A DNA stretch of 57,513 nt. Source: Jatrophihabitans sp. Lineage in GTDB: Bacteria > Actinomycetota > Actinomycetes > Mycobacteriales > Jatrophihabitantaceae. The DNA lies in the NCBI GenBank assembly GCA_025963285.1, contig JAOPUX010000148.1, positions 1 through 57,513 of the forward strand, in the 5' to 3' direction. This document shows, piece by piece, positions 15,834-24,390 of this stretch. A program made the position numbers and the translations under genes. Position 1 is the first letter of the stretch, and each line of letters starts with the position of its first letter. Under the pieces are notes generated by a model that was not told the DNA's origin, did not search any database, and saw only the letters and a program-made list of their open reading frames with translations.

Positions 15834-15959
15834 GTGAGCGAGCTTGCGAGCGAACCGATGGGCATAGGACCTCTGGCGCGCCCGACGGAGGAGGGCGTGA
15901 GCGAGCTTGCGAGCGAACCGATAGGCATCGGACCTCTGGCGCGCCCGACGGAGGAGGGC
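15834..15959 (+). repeat. 63-bp tandem duplication upstream of rsgA
   Basis: Two head-to-tail 63-bp units (15834-15896 and 15897-15959) with only two differences. Because 63 is a multiple of three, the plus-strand frame from GTG 15834 reads a 21-residue unit twice (beginning VSELASEP) and closes with TGA at 15963-15965, overlapping the rsgA GTG at 15962. The unit has a GGCGCGCC palindrome and repeated GCGAGC tracts. It is probably an interspersed genome repeat rather than a real peptide; coding is possible but unsupported. Confidence 0.85.
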
Positions 15960-15961
15960 GC

Positions 15962-16951
15962 GTGAGTCAGCGCGACCTGCGCCACCTCGACGAGGACGAC
16001 GTCCGGGTGCGCCCCGGCCGCGGTACCCGGCCCCGCTCCAAGCAGCGTCCGGCCCACGAGGACGCCGCCGAGGGCATGGTCGTCACAGTCGACCGCGGCC
16101 GCTCCACGGTGCTGGTGGACGGCATCGAGGTGACGGCCATGCGGGCTCGTGAGCTCGGCCGCAAGGGGCTGGCCGTCGGCGACAGCGTCGACGTGGTGGG
16201 CGACCTCTCGGGCGGCACCGACGCCCTGGCGCGGGTGGTGCGCATCGGCGAGCGCAGGACGATCCTGCGTCGCACGGCCGACGACACCGACCCCTTCGAG
16301 CGCGTGATCGTGGCCAACGCCGACCAGCTCGTGATCGTCACCGCCCTGGCCGACCCCGAACCCTCCTTCGGGCTCATCGATCGCTGCCTGGTGGCCGCGC
16401 TGAGCGCTGGCCTCGAACCGATCCTCTGCCTCACGAAATCCGACCTGGCCTCACCGGATGAGACGCTGCAGCGCTACCGCGAGCTCTCCGTGCCCGCGGT
16501 GGTGACGCATCGCGGTGGGCCGCTCGACGAGCTGGTGAAGCGGCTGCGCGGGCACATGTCGGTGCTGGTGGGTCACTCCGGGGTCGGCAAGTCGACCTTG
16601 ATCAATGCCATCGTGCCGTCGGCGGACCGGGCCACCGGCCGGGTCAGCAACATCGGCAAGGGGCGGCACACCTCGTCCTCGGCGATCGCCCTCGCCCTGC
16701 CCGACGACGGCGGCTGGGTGATCGACACGCCAGGTGTGCGCTCGTTCGGACTCGCCCACGTGAGCGCCGCCGACCTGCTCTGGGCCTTCCCGGATCTCGA
16801 GGACGGAACCAACCTGTGCCCACCCGGCTGCGAGCACCTCAGCGCCGACGCCGGCTGCCGGCTCGATGAGTGGGTGGCCTCCGGGCAGTCGACGCCGGAA
16901 CGCCTCGAGGCCTTCAGGCGGCTCCTCGTCAGCCGCTCGCAGCCCAGCTGA
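15962..16951 (+). CDS. rsgA: Ribosome small-subunit GTPase RsgA
   Basis: 329 residues with the circularly permuted GTPase order: an OB-like N-domain (about 30-95), G4-like CLTKSDLA, then G1 GHSGVGKSTLINAI (about 200-213), G2 RHTSSSAIAL and G3 DTPGVRSFGL. The C-terminal zinc site follows as CPPGCEHLSADAGC. It matures the 30S subunit. The GTG start overlaps the stop of the short frame formed by the 63-bp repeats. In many actinomycetes aroA precedes rsgA; here it does not. Confidence 0.95.
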   Translation: MSQRDLRHLDEDDVRVRPGRGTRPRSKQRPAHEDAAEGMVVTVDRGRSTVLVDGIEVTAMRARELGRKGLAVGDSVDVVGDLSGGTDALARVVRIGERRTILRRTADDTDPFERVIVANADQLVIVTALADPEPSFGLIDRCLVAALSAGLEPILCLTKSDLASPDETLQRYRELSVPAVVTHRGGPLDELVKRLRGHMSVLVGHSGVGKSTLINAIVPSADRATGRVSNIGKGRHTSSSAIALALPDDGGWVIDTPGVRSFGLAHVSAADLLWAFPDLEDGTNLCPPGCEHLSADAGCRLDEWVASGQSTPERLEAFRRLLVSRSQPS

Positions 16952-17100
16952 TTCCGAAGCGGACCCAGCTGGGTCAGTAGTTCCGTACACGCCCAGCGCT
17001 GGCTCCAGGCGCGTTAAGGATTTCAATCTCGGCTCGCTCTTGTCGTGGCAGAGATGTAGGTTCCGCGTGAATTCGCTCGGTCACTCTTCCTGGGAGCCTC

Positions 17101-20100
17101 ATGTCCACAGCACCAACCACCCGCTCGCGGAGCATCGTCGCCCGCACGTGTGGTCTCATCGTCCTCGTCGCGGCACTCGTGGCCGGCGTCACGGCGGTGA
17201 GTTCGGCTGCCTCTGGAGCCGCTGCCACCCCGATCGACATCAACGTCAACGGGGCCCAGGTCTACGGCTCCTCGGTCACCGCCTTCGCCGGCAAGGCCGC
17301 GAACGGGGCCGGCATCACCGGCACGATCACCTGCACCGGTCTCACCGGTGGCGTGCCGATCTCCACGGCCCTGACCGTCGGCACCTACGCCATCGACGGC
17401 TCCACCTGCTCGGGCGCCCGCTTCCTGAACGCGGCGTACACCGTGGGCAACTACGTCAATGCCGGCTACGTCGTGGTGAAGGCGCCGCTGACGCTCAGCG
17501 CTGACAGCCTCACCAAGGTTTACGGCACCGCGAACCCCTCCCTGACGTACTCCGTCAACGGCTTCGTCAACGGCGACACCTCCTCGGTGCTCTCCGGCGC
17601 GCCGCTGCTGGCCACCAGCGCCACCGCGACCTCGGCGGTCGGCAGCTACCCGATCCAGATCGCCGCCAACAGCCTCCGCGCCACGAACTACTCGATCAGC
17701 ACCGTCGTCAACGGCGCGCTCGCGGTCACGCCCGCCCCGCTCACCGTCACACCGTCAGGCGCCCAGGTCTACGGCTCGTCCGCGGGGTGGGCCGGCACCA
17801 CCTCCGTCTCGGGGGTCACCGTCAGCGGCTTGAGCTGCACCGGCACCACCGGCGGCGCCACGATCGACGCGAAGCTGCCCTTCGGCGCCTACACGATCGA
17901 CGGCAGCACCTGCAGCGGCGGCGTCCTGTCCAGTTCGAACTACGTGATCGGCAGCTACACCAGCACCGGCGGCTTCTCGGTCCTCAAGCGAGGGCTGACC
18001 GTCACCGCCGACCCGCAGACCCGCGTCTTCGGCGTCGCCAACCCGGCCCTCACCTACACGATCACCGGTTTCGCGAACGGTGACGACGCCTCGCTGTTCA
18101 CCGGCTCTCCGACGCTGTCCACCACGGCCGTCACCACGTCGAACGTCGGCAGCTACCCGATCTCGATCACCCCCGGCTCGCTGCACAGTGCCAGCGGCTC
18201 GAGCAACTACTCCTTCACCTTCGTTCCGGGCAGCCTCACCGTCACCGCGGCCCCGACTACGGTCACGGTCACCGGCGCGCAGAACTACGGCTCGTCGAGC
18301 GTCGGCTTCGCCGGGTCCTCCTCGGTCAAGGGCGTCTCGATCTCGGGCGTCACCTGCACCACCGTCAACGGCGGCACGCCGATCAGCTCCGCGCTGCCGG
18401 CCGGCACCTACACGATCGACGGCTCCAGCTGCGGCGGCGGCAGCACCTCTACGCCGGACTACGCGATCAGCTCCTACGCCGGCGGCACCTTCTCGGTGTA
18501 CAAGGTGGCGCTCACCTTCACCGCCGACCCGCAGACCCGCGTCTTCGGCGTCGCCAACCCGGCCCTCACCTACACCGTCACCGGCTTCGTCAACGGCGAC
18601 GACGCCTCGGTGCTCACCGGCAGCCCGGCCTTGGCCACCACGGCCAAGCTCGCCTCAGACATCGGCTCGTACCCGATCGGCATCGGAGTCGGCACGCTGC
18701 AGGCGTCGAGCAACTACAAGTACGTCTACGTCAACAACACGCTGACGGTCACTCCCGCACCGCTCACCGTCTCCGTCGCCGGTGCCCAGTACTACGGCTC
18801 CTCGGCGGTCGGCTTCACCGGCACCTCATCGGTGAAGGGAGTCACCGTCACCGGTGTCACCTGCGCATCGGTCAACGGCGGCACCGCGATCGACCCCACG
18901 CTCAACTTCGGTGGCTACTCGATCGACGGTTCCAGCTGCAGCGGCGGCGTGCTCTCCACGCCGGACTACGCGATCAGCTCCTACACCGGCGGCACCTTCA
19001 CCGTGTACAAGGCGACGCTCACGATCACCGCGGACAGCCTCTCCCGCGCCTACGGCAAGGCCAACCCGACCCTCACCTACACCGCCACCGGCTTCGTCAA
19101 CGGTGACACCACGGCCGCCTTCACCGGCGCACCCGCGATCAGCACCACGGCCACGACGACGTCAGCCGTGGGCAGCTACCCGATCACCGCGACGCTGGGC
19201 ACGTTGAGGTCGCAGAACTACACCTTCGCCTTCGCCCCCGGCACGCTTACCGTGAGCGCGCAGCCGCTCACGATCGTCACCACCGGCGCGCAGTACTACG
19301 GCTCCTCGTCGGTGGCCTTCACCGGCGCTACGGGCGTCGCCGGCGTCACGGTCAGCGGCATCAGCTGCACCGGCACCACCACCGGGGCGATCAGCTCGAG
19401 CATCGCCGCGGGTGGCTACACGATCGACGGCACGACGTGCTCCGGCGGTGTCCTCTCCAGCTCGAACTACTCGATCGGCTCGTACGCCGGCAGCACCTAC
19501 ACCGTCTACCGGGTGACGCTGACGGCCACCGCGCAGAACGCCAGCAAGGTCTACGGCGCGGCGAACCCCACCTTCACCGTCGGCTTCACCGGCTTCGTCA
19601 ACGGCGATGACGCCTCGGTCGTCTCCGGTTCACCGACGTACAGCACCACGGCCACCGCCTCCTCCGGCGTCGGCAGCTACCCGATCACCCTCGGCGCCGG
19701 TTCGCTCACGGCCAGCAACTACGTCTTCACCCTGGCCGGGGGCACCCTCACTGTCACCCCGGCCACGCTCACCGTCACGGCCGACGACAAAAACCGTGAC
19801 TACGCAACGGCCAACCCGACGCTGACTGCCACCACCAGCGGCTTCGTCAACGGCGACACGGCCTCAGTCGTCTCCGGTGCCCCGGTGCTGGCCACCACGG
19901 CCACCACCAGCTCCGATGCCGGCACGTACCCGATCACGGTGGCGCAGGGCACCCTGAGCGCCACCAACTACACCTTCGCCTTCGTGCCCGGCACCCTGAC
20001 GGTGAACCCGGTGACGCCGACGATGACCACAACCGGATTGACCTCGCTGGTCAACTACCTCTCGGCCAAGCTGGTCTACGGCACGGCGAAGACCCCGATC

Positions 20101-20289
20101 GTGGGGGTGACGGTGACGTTCACGCAATACAAGACGGGCGTCCCCCTATGCACCGTCATCACCAACTCCACCGGGACTGCCGTCTGCACCCCGGCCGGAA
20201 GCCTGTACCTGTCGACGCTGGGCAACGGCTACGTCATCTCGTTCGCCGGTACGACGGACTTCAACCCGGTCTCCTTCACTCAGAAGTAG
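17101..20289 (+). CDS. Secreted repeat protein with alternating MBG-type modules
   Basis: 1062 residues. A signal peptide (about 1-40, hydrophobic CGLIVLVAALVAGVTAV, Ala-rich cleavage zone) leads into 11 modules of about 84 residues. Type A modules begin near residues 45, 214, 386, 555 and 723, contain GAQ-x-YGSS and a Cys pair (one after the first third, one in IDGxxCxGG), and look like a disulfide-bonded beta domain. Type B modules have the MBG pattern K-x-YG-x-ANP-x-x-T ... GFVNGD ... GSYPI. The order is A-B five times, then a sixth B and a C-terminal Ig-like domain with two Cys. There is no LPxTG, SLH or TM anchor, so it is released or held non-covalently. The role (adhesion, matrix) is inferred from architecture only. 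Confidence 0.88.
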   Translation: MSTAPTTRSRSIVARTCGLIVLVAALVAGVTAVSSAASGAAATPIDINVNGAQVYGSSVTAFAGKAANGAGITGTITCTGLTGGVPISTALTVGTYAIDGSTCSGARFLNAAYTVGNYVNAGYVVVKAPLTLSADSLTKVYGTANPSLTYSVNGFVNGDTSSVLSGAPLLATSATATSAVGSYPIQIAANSLRATNYSISTVVNGALAVTPAPLTVTPSGAQVYGSSAGWAGTTSVSGVTVSGLSCTGTTGGATIDAKLPFGAYTIDGSTCSGGVLSSSNYVIGSYTSTGGFSVLKRGLTVTADPQTRVFGVANPALTYTITGFANGDDASLFTGSPTLSTTAVTTSNVGSYPISITPGSLHSASGSSNYSFTFVPGSLTVTAAPTTVTVTGAQNYGSSSVGFAGSSSVKGVSISGVTCTTVNGGTPISSALPAGTYTIDGSSCGGGSTSTPDYAISSYAGGTFSVYKVALTFTADPQTRVFGVANPALTYTVTGFVNGDDASVLTGSPALATTAKLASDIGSYPIGIGVGTLQASSNYKYVYVNNTLTVTPAPLTVSVAGAQYYGSSAVGFTGTSSVKGVTVTGVTCASVNGGTAIDPTLNFGGYSIDGSSCSGGVLSTPDYAISSYTGGTFTVYKATLTITADSLSRAYGKANPTLTYTATGFVNGDTTAAFTGAPAISTTATTTSAVGSYPITATLGTLRSQNYTFAFAPGTLTVSAQPLTIVTTGAQYYGSSSVAFTGATGVAGVTVSGISCTGTTTGAISSSIAAGGYTIDGTTCSGGVLSSSNYSIGSYAGSTYTVYRVTLTATAQNASKVYGAANPTFTVGFTGFVNGDDASVVSGSPTYSTTATASSGVGSYPITLGAGSLTASNYVFTLAGGTLTVTPATLTVTADDKNRDYATANPTLTATTSGFVNGDTASVVSGAPVLATTATTSSDAGTYPITVAQGTLSATNYTFAFVPGTLTVNPVTPTMTTTGLTSLVNYLSAKLVYGTAKTPIVGVTVTFTQYKTGVPLCTVITNSTGTAVCTPAGSLYLSTLGNGYVISFAGTTDFNPVSFTQK
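17233..20022 (+). repeat. Array of 11 modules (A-B x5, B)
   Basis: The A-B pair repeats every 168-172 codons (GAQ motifs at residues 51, 220, 392, 561 and 729). Modules share 50-70% identity by eye, with near-identical tracts between some B units (for example the RVFGVANPALTYT string at about residues 308-320 and 480-492), pointing to recent internal duplication. Confidence 0.85.
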
Positions 20290-20293
20290 GCCG

Positions 20294-20326
20294 TTCCGGC
20301 CCCTCGCCGTGAGCGGGGGGCCGGAA
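20294..20326 (+). terminator. Hairpin terminator after the MBG-repeat gene
   Basis: A 10-bp stem (20294-20303 with 20317-20326) and a loop that can pair further, 5 nt after the stop. No T run on the plus strand. It also lies 34 nt past the end of the converging aminotransferase gene. Confidence 0.7.
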
Positions 20327-20359
20327 TGACTGGTCGGTCGCGGCGTGGCGACGCGAAGG

Positions 20360-21529
20360 TCAGCTGGAGTTCAGCCATCCACCGAGCAGATCCACGCCGC
20401 GATCAATCGCGGCGATGTCACCGGCGAAGCACATCCGGATGAACCGCGTGCCGTCGGCAGGGTCGAAGTCGACTCCGGGTGCCACCGCCACCCCGGTCTC
20501 GGCGAGCAGCCGAGCCGCCCAGCCCATGCTGTCGTCCGTCCACCGGGAGACGTCGGCGTAGACGTAGAACCCGCCGTCGGCCGGCGCCAGCCTGTCCAGC
20601 CCGATCTCGGGCAGCCGGCGAAGCAGCAGCTCCCGGTTGGCCGCGTAGCGGGCCACGTTCGCGTCCAGCTCGTCGTAGGCGTCGAAGGCGGCCACCGCGC
20701 CGAGCTGCGACAGTGCCGGCGGGCAGATGGCGAAGTTGCCGGCCAGCCGATCTACGGAGTCGAGCAGCGCATCCGGCACCAGCAGCCAGCCGATGCGCCA
20801 GCCGGTCATGCAGAAGTACTTGCTGAAGCTGTTCACCACGATCGACTCCCGGCTGCTGCGCCACGCGCTCGCGGCGGGGGTGCCGAAGGTGATGCCGTGA
20901 TAGATCTCGTCGCTGACCAAGCGCGTGCCGTGCGCCGCGCACCAGGCGGCGATCGCGGCCAGCTCGTCCGGCTCGACCATCGTGCCGGTGGGGTTGGCCG
21001 GGCTGGCGATCACCAGACCGGCGGGCGGGGCTGGCAGCGCCTCGAGCTGGGCCACGGTCGGCTGGAAGCGCGTCTGCGGGCCGCAGGGCAGCTCGACCAC
21101 GGTGCAGCCAAGGGCGGCGAGCATATTGCGGTAGGCCGGGTAGCCCGGCCGGGCCATCACCACGGTGTCGCCCGCGTCGAAGGCGGCGAGGAAGGCGTAG
21201 AGGAACCCGCCGGACGAGCCGGTGGTCACCGCGACGTTGGCGGGGTCGACCTCGATCCCGTCGCTGCGCCGGTAGTGCCGGGCGATCGCCACACGCAGCT
21301 CAGGGATGCCGAGCGCATTGGTGTAGCCGATCAGGTCGGTCTCCAGGGCCGCGGCCGCCGCGGCCCGCACCGTCCTGGGCGCCCGGGTCGAGGGCTGACC
21401 GGCCGAGAGGTCGATGGTCTCCAGCCCGGCCGCGCGCCGGGCCACCACAGCGTCGATGACCCGCATCACGTGGAAGGGTGGCACCTGGCCCCGCGTCGCG
21501 ACCCGTGCGAACTCGTCGTCTGTGATCAC
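20360..21529 (-). CDS. PLP-dependent aminotransferase class I/II
   Basis: 389 residues from GTG 21529. Fold-type I aminotransferase signatures: LSAGQPSTRAP near the N-terminus, YTNALGIPELRVAIA, VTTGSSGGFLYAF, MARPGYPAYRN, the substrate loop ASPANPTGTM, DEIYHGITFG and the PLP lysine in NSFSKYFCMTGWRIGW, with the late Arg in TRFIRMCF. It resembles the aspartate/aromatic aminotransferase clade; the substrate is unknown. TACCGT at 21541-21536 with N6 to GTG 21529 marks a leaderless start, and the same TA feeds the divergent hisN promoter. Confidence 0.9.
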   Translation of the reverse strand: MITDDEFARVATRGQVPPFHVMRVIDAVVARRAAGLETIDLSAGQPSTRAPRTVRAAAAAALETDLIGYTNALGIPELRVAIARHYRRSDGIEVDPANVAVTTGSSGGFLYAFLAAFDAGDTVVMARPGYPAYRNMLAALGCTVVELPCGPQTRFQPTVAQLEALPAPPAGLVIASPANPTGTMVEPDELAAIAAWCAAHGTRLVSDEIYHGITFGTPAASAWRSSRESIVVNSFSKYFCMTGWRIGWLLVPDALLDSVDRLAGNFAICPPALSQLGAVAAFDAYDELDANVARYAANRELLLRRLPEIGLDRLAPADGGFYVYADVSRWTDDSMGWAARLLAETGVAVAPGVDFDPADGTRFIRMCFAGDIAAIDRGVDLLGGWLNSS

Positions 21530-21535
21530 CCGCCG

Positions 21536-21545
21536 ACGGTAACCT
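21536..21545. promoter_or_regulatory. Palindromic bidirectional leaderless promoter (aminotransferase/hisN)
   Basis: The 10-mer ACGGTAACCT is A-N3-TA-N3-T. Plus strand TAACCT (21540-21545) is 6 nt from hisN GTG 21552; minus strand TACCGT (21541-21536) is 6 nt from GTG 21529. The two -10 boxes share the central TA. Confidence 0.65.
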
Positions 21546-21551
21546 GCACCG

Positions 21552-22337
21552 GTGGCCAGCCCGTACTCAGATGACCTCGAACTCGCGCTCTCGCTCGCCG
21601 ATGCCGCCGACCTCACCACGATGGAGCGCTTCGGTGCGGTGGACCTCGTCGTGGAGTCCAAGCCCGACCTGACGCCGGTGAGCGATGCGGACCGCTCCGT
21701 CGAGCGCGCGATCCGCTCGACCCTGACCCTCGCCCGGCCCGATGACGCGGTGTCGGGTGAGGAGTTCGGATCGGAGGGCTCCGGCAGCCGGCGCTGGGTC
21801 GTCGACCCGATCGACGGCACGAAGAACTTCATCCGCGGCGTACCGGTGTGGGCCACGCTGATCGCGCTCCTCGACGGGGACGAGGCGGTGATGGGCGTCG
21901 TCTCGGCCCCGGCGCTCGGGCGCCGCTGGTGGGCCGCCCAGGGCGACGGTGCCTACGGCACGGCCCTCGGCTCGCCTCCGCGGCGGCTGCAGGTTTCGCG
22001 GGTGGCCGCGCTCAGCGACGCCAGCCTCTCCTTCGCCTCGCTCGGGGGCTGGGCCGCACGCGGGAGCCTCGACGCGTTCGTCGGGCTGACCCAGAGCGTC
22101 TGGCGCACCCGTGGCTTCGGGGACTTCTGGTCCTACATGCTCCTCGCCGAGGGTGCCGTCGACGTGGCCGCCGAGCCCGAACTCTCGCTGTGGGACATGG
22201 CTGCGCTGGCCCCGGTCGTCACCGAGGCCGGTGGCCGGTTCACCGGGCTCAACGGGGTGGACGGCATCCATCAGGGCAACGCGGCGGCGAGCAACGGCAC
22301 GCTACATGCGGCACTCCTCGACGCGATCGGCGACTAA
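21552..22337 (+). CDS. hisN: Inositol-monophosphatase-family histidinol-phosphatase
   Basis: 261 residues. Metal-binding motifs of the IMPase fold are present: GEEFG (about 72-76), [25 protein letters not shown] (about 84-108) and the late [19 protein letters not shown] (Asp). The DPIDGT-K-N-F form and the neighbourhood (near rsgA, as in other actinomycetes) match HisN, the L-histidinol-phosphatase of the histidine pathway; a general inositol phosphatase is the alternative. Leaderless GTG start; ends in a 4-nt overlap with the convergent YbaK-like gene. Confidence 0.88.
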   Translation: MASPYSDDLELALSLADAADLTTMERFGAVDLVVESKPDLTPVSDADRSVERAIRSTLTLARPDDAVSGEEFGSEGSGSRRWVVDPIDGTKNFIRGVPVWATLIALLDGDEAVMGVVSAPALGRRWWAAQGDGAYGTALGSPPRRLQVSRVAALSDASLSFASLGGWAARGSLDAFVGLTQSVWRTRGFGDFWSYMLLAEGAVDVAAEPELSLWDMAALAPVVTEAGGRFTGLNGVDGIHQGNAAASNGTLHAALLDAIGD

Positions 22338-22864
22338 CCAGCCAGCCCGTCGATCACCTCGGCGGCGGGGAGCTCGGCGAGCAGGGCGGAGGGCAGCGCG
22401 ATCTTGGAGCGGCGCAGACCACTGCCGATCACGACCTCCCCACGGCGCAGCACTGCCGCGTCGACGAGCACCGGCCAACCGGCGGGCAGCCCGATCGGGG
22501 TTATGCCGCCGTACTCCATGCCCGAGAGCGCGACGGCGTCCTCCATCGGCGCGAAGGATGCCTTGCGCGCCTCCAGCCTGCGCCGCACCACCCCGTTGAC
22601 GTCCGCACGCGTCGTGGCCAGCACCACGCAGGCGGCATAGGAGACCGCGTCGCCGCGCCGTCCGGCGATCACGACGCAGTTGGCCGAGTCGGCCAGCTCG
22701 ACGCCGTACTGCTCACAGAAGGCGGCGGTGTCGGCCAGGTCAGGGTCGATCGCGGCGGCGCTGACCGCGCCGGCGTGCGGCCAGCCGGCCAGCGCGGCCG
22801 CCACCGGATCGGCGACGAGGTCGGTGACCGCATGTGTCCATCCGAGGGTTCCAGGTCCGCTCAC
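22334..22864 (-). CDS. YbaK/ProX-domain editing-like protein
   Basis: 176 residues from GTG 22864, chosen over GTG 22867 because TAATGT (22877-22872) lies exactly 7 nt upstream. The aminoacyl-tRNA deacylase fold shows in [64 protein letters not shown] and [13 protein letters not shown]. The G-G-I-T-P-x-G-L-P loop is the family mark. It is a second, distinct member besides ybaK; the substrate is unknown. Confidence 0.85.
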   Translation of the reverse strand: MSGPGTLGWTHAVTDLVADPVAAALAGWPHAGAVSAAAIDPDLADTAAFCEQYGVELADSANCVVIAGRRGDAVSYAACVVLATTRADVNGVVRRRLEARKASFAPMEDAVALSGMEYGGITPIGLPAGWPVLVDAAVLRRGEVVIGSGLRRSKIALPSALLAELPAAEVIDGLAG

Positions 22865-22865
22865 C

Positions 22866-22887
22866 ACCCTGACATTAGTGTCAGGGT
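22866..22887. promoter_or_regulatory. 22-bp perfect palindrome holding two divergent leaderless promoters
   Basis: Arms of 9 bp (22866-22874 and 22879-22887) around TTAG. Within it, TAGTGT (22876-22881, plus) is 7 nt from ATG 22889 and TAATGT (22877-22872, minus) is 7 nt from GTG 22864; the boxes share TA. The predicted starts are only 25 nt apart. The dyad could also be an operator. Confidence 0.7.
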
Positions 22888-22888
22888 C

Positions 22889-23314
22889 ATGACCGACACG
22901 ACCGACGCGACAGTCGAGCAGATCCTCACCCGCTACGACACCATCACGGTGGTGGGTGCGAGCAACTCCGTCGACAAACCCGCGCACTACGTGCCTGACC
23001 ACATGCAGTCCCACGGCTGGCGGATCATCCCGATCAACCCCACCGCCGAGCAGATCCTGGGCGAACCGGTCTACCGGACCCTCGCCGACGTGCCCGAGCA
23101 GGTCGGCCTCGTCGACGTCTTCCGCCCCTCCGAGCAGACGCCTGAGATCGCCCGCCAGGCCGTCGCGGCCGGCGCCACCGCGCTCTGGCTGCAGCTGCAC
23201 ATCGAGTCCGCCGAGGCCCGCCAGATCGCCGAGGAGGCGGGCCTGCTGTACGTCGAGAACCGCTGCCTGATCGTCGAGCAGCGCAGGCTGCGGCTCTCGG
23301 CTCCCACCCACTGA
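22889..23314 (+). CDS. CoA-binding domain protein (YccU/YneT type)
   Basis: 141 residues, one Rossmann-like CoA_binding_2 domain: ITVVGASNSVDKPAHYVPDHMQSHGWRIIPINPTA, then a strand-turn ending VGLVDVFRP and ALWLQLHIESAEARQIAEEAGLLYVENRCLIVEQRRL. The single Cys in ENRCLIVE is conserved in the family. The role is unknown; related proteins bind CoA or guard it by thiolation. Leaderless start at ATG 22889. Confidence 0.88.
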   Translation: MTDTTDATVEQILTRYDTITVVGASNSVDKPAHYVPDHMQSHGWRIIPINPTAEQILGEPVYRTLADVPEQVGLVDVFRPSEQTPEIARQAVAAGATALWLQLHIESAEARQIAEEAGLLYVENRCLIVEQRRLRLSAPTH

Positions 23315-23361
23315 CCCTGCTCTAGGGTCGGATCAACAGCCCGATCACCTCAGGAGGACAG

Positions 23362-23898
23362 ATGGACCTCGACCGCCCGGTCGCGCAGCACCCCTACGAG
23401 AAGCTCGGCAACATGGCGAGCTTCACCGTCACCAGCAGCGACGTGGAGCCCGGCGCCGCGCTCGAGGCCCGCTTCGCCTTCGATGGCGCTGCTGACGGCG
23501 CGGCGAACCTCTCCCCCGCGCTGTCCTGGAGCGGCTTCCCCGAGGGGACGAAGAGCTTCGCCGTCTCTTGCTACGACCCGGACGCGCCGACCCCGTCGGG
23601 CTTCTGGCACTGGATGCTCGTCGACCTGCCGGCCGAGTTCACCTCGCTGGACACCGGTGCGGGCACGGCCGCGTTGCCTGCGGGCGCTTTCCACGTCCGA
23701 TCGGACTGGGGCAGCAAGGCCTACGGCGGCCCCTACCCGCCCGATGGCGACCGCGCACACCGCTACTTCTTCGTGGTCCACGCGGTGGATGTCGAGTCCC
23801 TCGGTCTCGACGACGAGGCCAGTGCCGCCGTGGTGTCGTTCAACCTCGCCTTCCACACCCTGGCCCGCGCCGAGCTGCTGGCGACCTTCCAGCGCTGA
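23362..23898 (+). CDS. PEBP-family protein (YbhB/YbcL)
   Basis: 178 residues. The phosphatidylethanolamine-binding fold is clear: ANLSPALSWSGFPEGTKSFAVSCYDPDAPTPSGFWHWMLVDLP (with the D-P-D-A-P and G-x-x-H-W motifs of the anion pocket), YGGPYPPDGDRAHRYFFVVHAVD (the G-P-x-P-P-x-G-x-x-H-R-Y loop). No signal peptide, so cytosolic. AGGAGG precedes ATG 23362. The biochemical role in bacteria is unclear. Ends 5 nt from the convergent MarR gene. Confidence 0.92.
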   Translation: MDLDRPVAQHPYEKLGNMASFTVTSSDVEPGAALEARFAFDGAADGAANLSPALSWSGFPEGTKSFAVSCYDPDAPTPSGFWHWMLVDLPAEFTSLDTGAGTAALPAGAFHVRSDWGSKAYGGPYPPDGDRAHRYFFVVHAVDVESLGLDDEASAAVVSFNLAFHTLARAELLATFQR

Positions 23899-23902
23899 CG
23901 CA

Positions 23903-24367
23903 TCAGGACGGCTCGTCGAGCGCCTCCGCGAGCCGGCCCAGCGCTCCCACGGCACCCAGCACAGCGGCCCTGTCGTCGGGCTCCAACGACCGCAGGGCCG
24001 CGTCCAGCCGCCGCCGGTGCGCCGCGCCCCACTCGTCCAGCTCGTCGCGTCCGGCCGCGGTCAGCCGGACGACTGCCGCGCGTCGGTCCCCCGCATCGAC
24101 CTCACGCGTCACGAGCCCGAGCTCGATGAGCTTCGTCACCAGTGCGCTGACCGTGCTCTGCGCCAGACGTAGCTGACCTGCCAGATCCCCCATTCGACAG
24201 GTCCCGAGCTCGGCCAGCATCTGCAGCACCTCGATCTGGGCGGCAGGCCGCTGCTCCCACGGGTAGTCGGTGCGGATCGAGCGGCGTAGAGCTCGCCGCA
24301 CTCTGGTAACGGCATCGGCCAAGGCCCGGCTGTCACGGTCGGACACTGTTGATCGCCCTGCTGCCAT
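23903..24367 (-). CDS. MarR-family regulator of the adjacent MFS gene
   Basis: 154 residues with the winged helix-turn-helix MGDLAGQLRLAQSTVSALVTKLIELGLVTREVDAGDRRAAVVRLTAAGRDEL. TAAACT (24380-24375), 7 nt before ATG 24367, indicates a leaderless message. The 69-nt gap to the divergent MFS exporter holds a 17-bp inverted repeat, so autorepression and control of the exporter are likely. Confidence 0.92.
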   Translation of the reverse strand: MAAGRSTVSDRDSRALADAVTRVRRALRRSIRTDYPWEQRPAAQIEVLQMLAELGTCRMGDLAGQLRLAQSTVSALVTKLIELGLVTREVDAGDRRAAVVRLTAAGRDELDEWGAAHRRRLDAALRSLEPDDRAAVLGAVGALGRLAEALDEPS

Positions 24368-24390
24368 GCGGGCGAGTTTAGGCTCGTCTT

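Noticed and set aside
15834-15965. Tandem repeat as a CRISPR array or real peptide gene
   Set aside because: Two direct copies without spacers, so not CRISPR; no ribosome site or leaderless box before GTG 15834, so coding is unsupported.
16962-16975. 14-bp palindrome GACCCAGCTGGGTC after rsgA as a terminator
   Set aside because: Only a 5-bp stem with a 4-nt loop and no T run; too weak to call.
17233-20022. DNA repeats as a mobile or satellite element
   Set aside because: Repeats are in frame inside one long gene with a signal peptide and conserved Cys; explained by protein module duplication.
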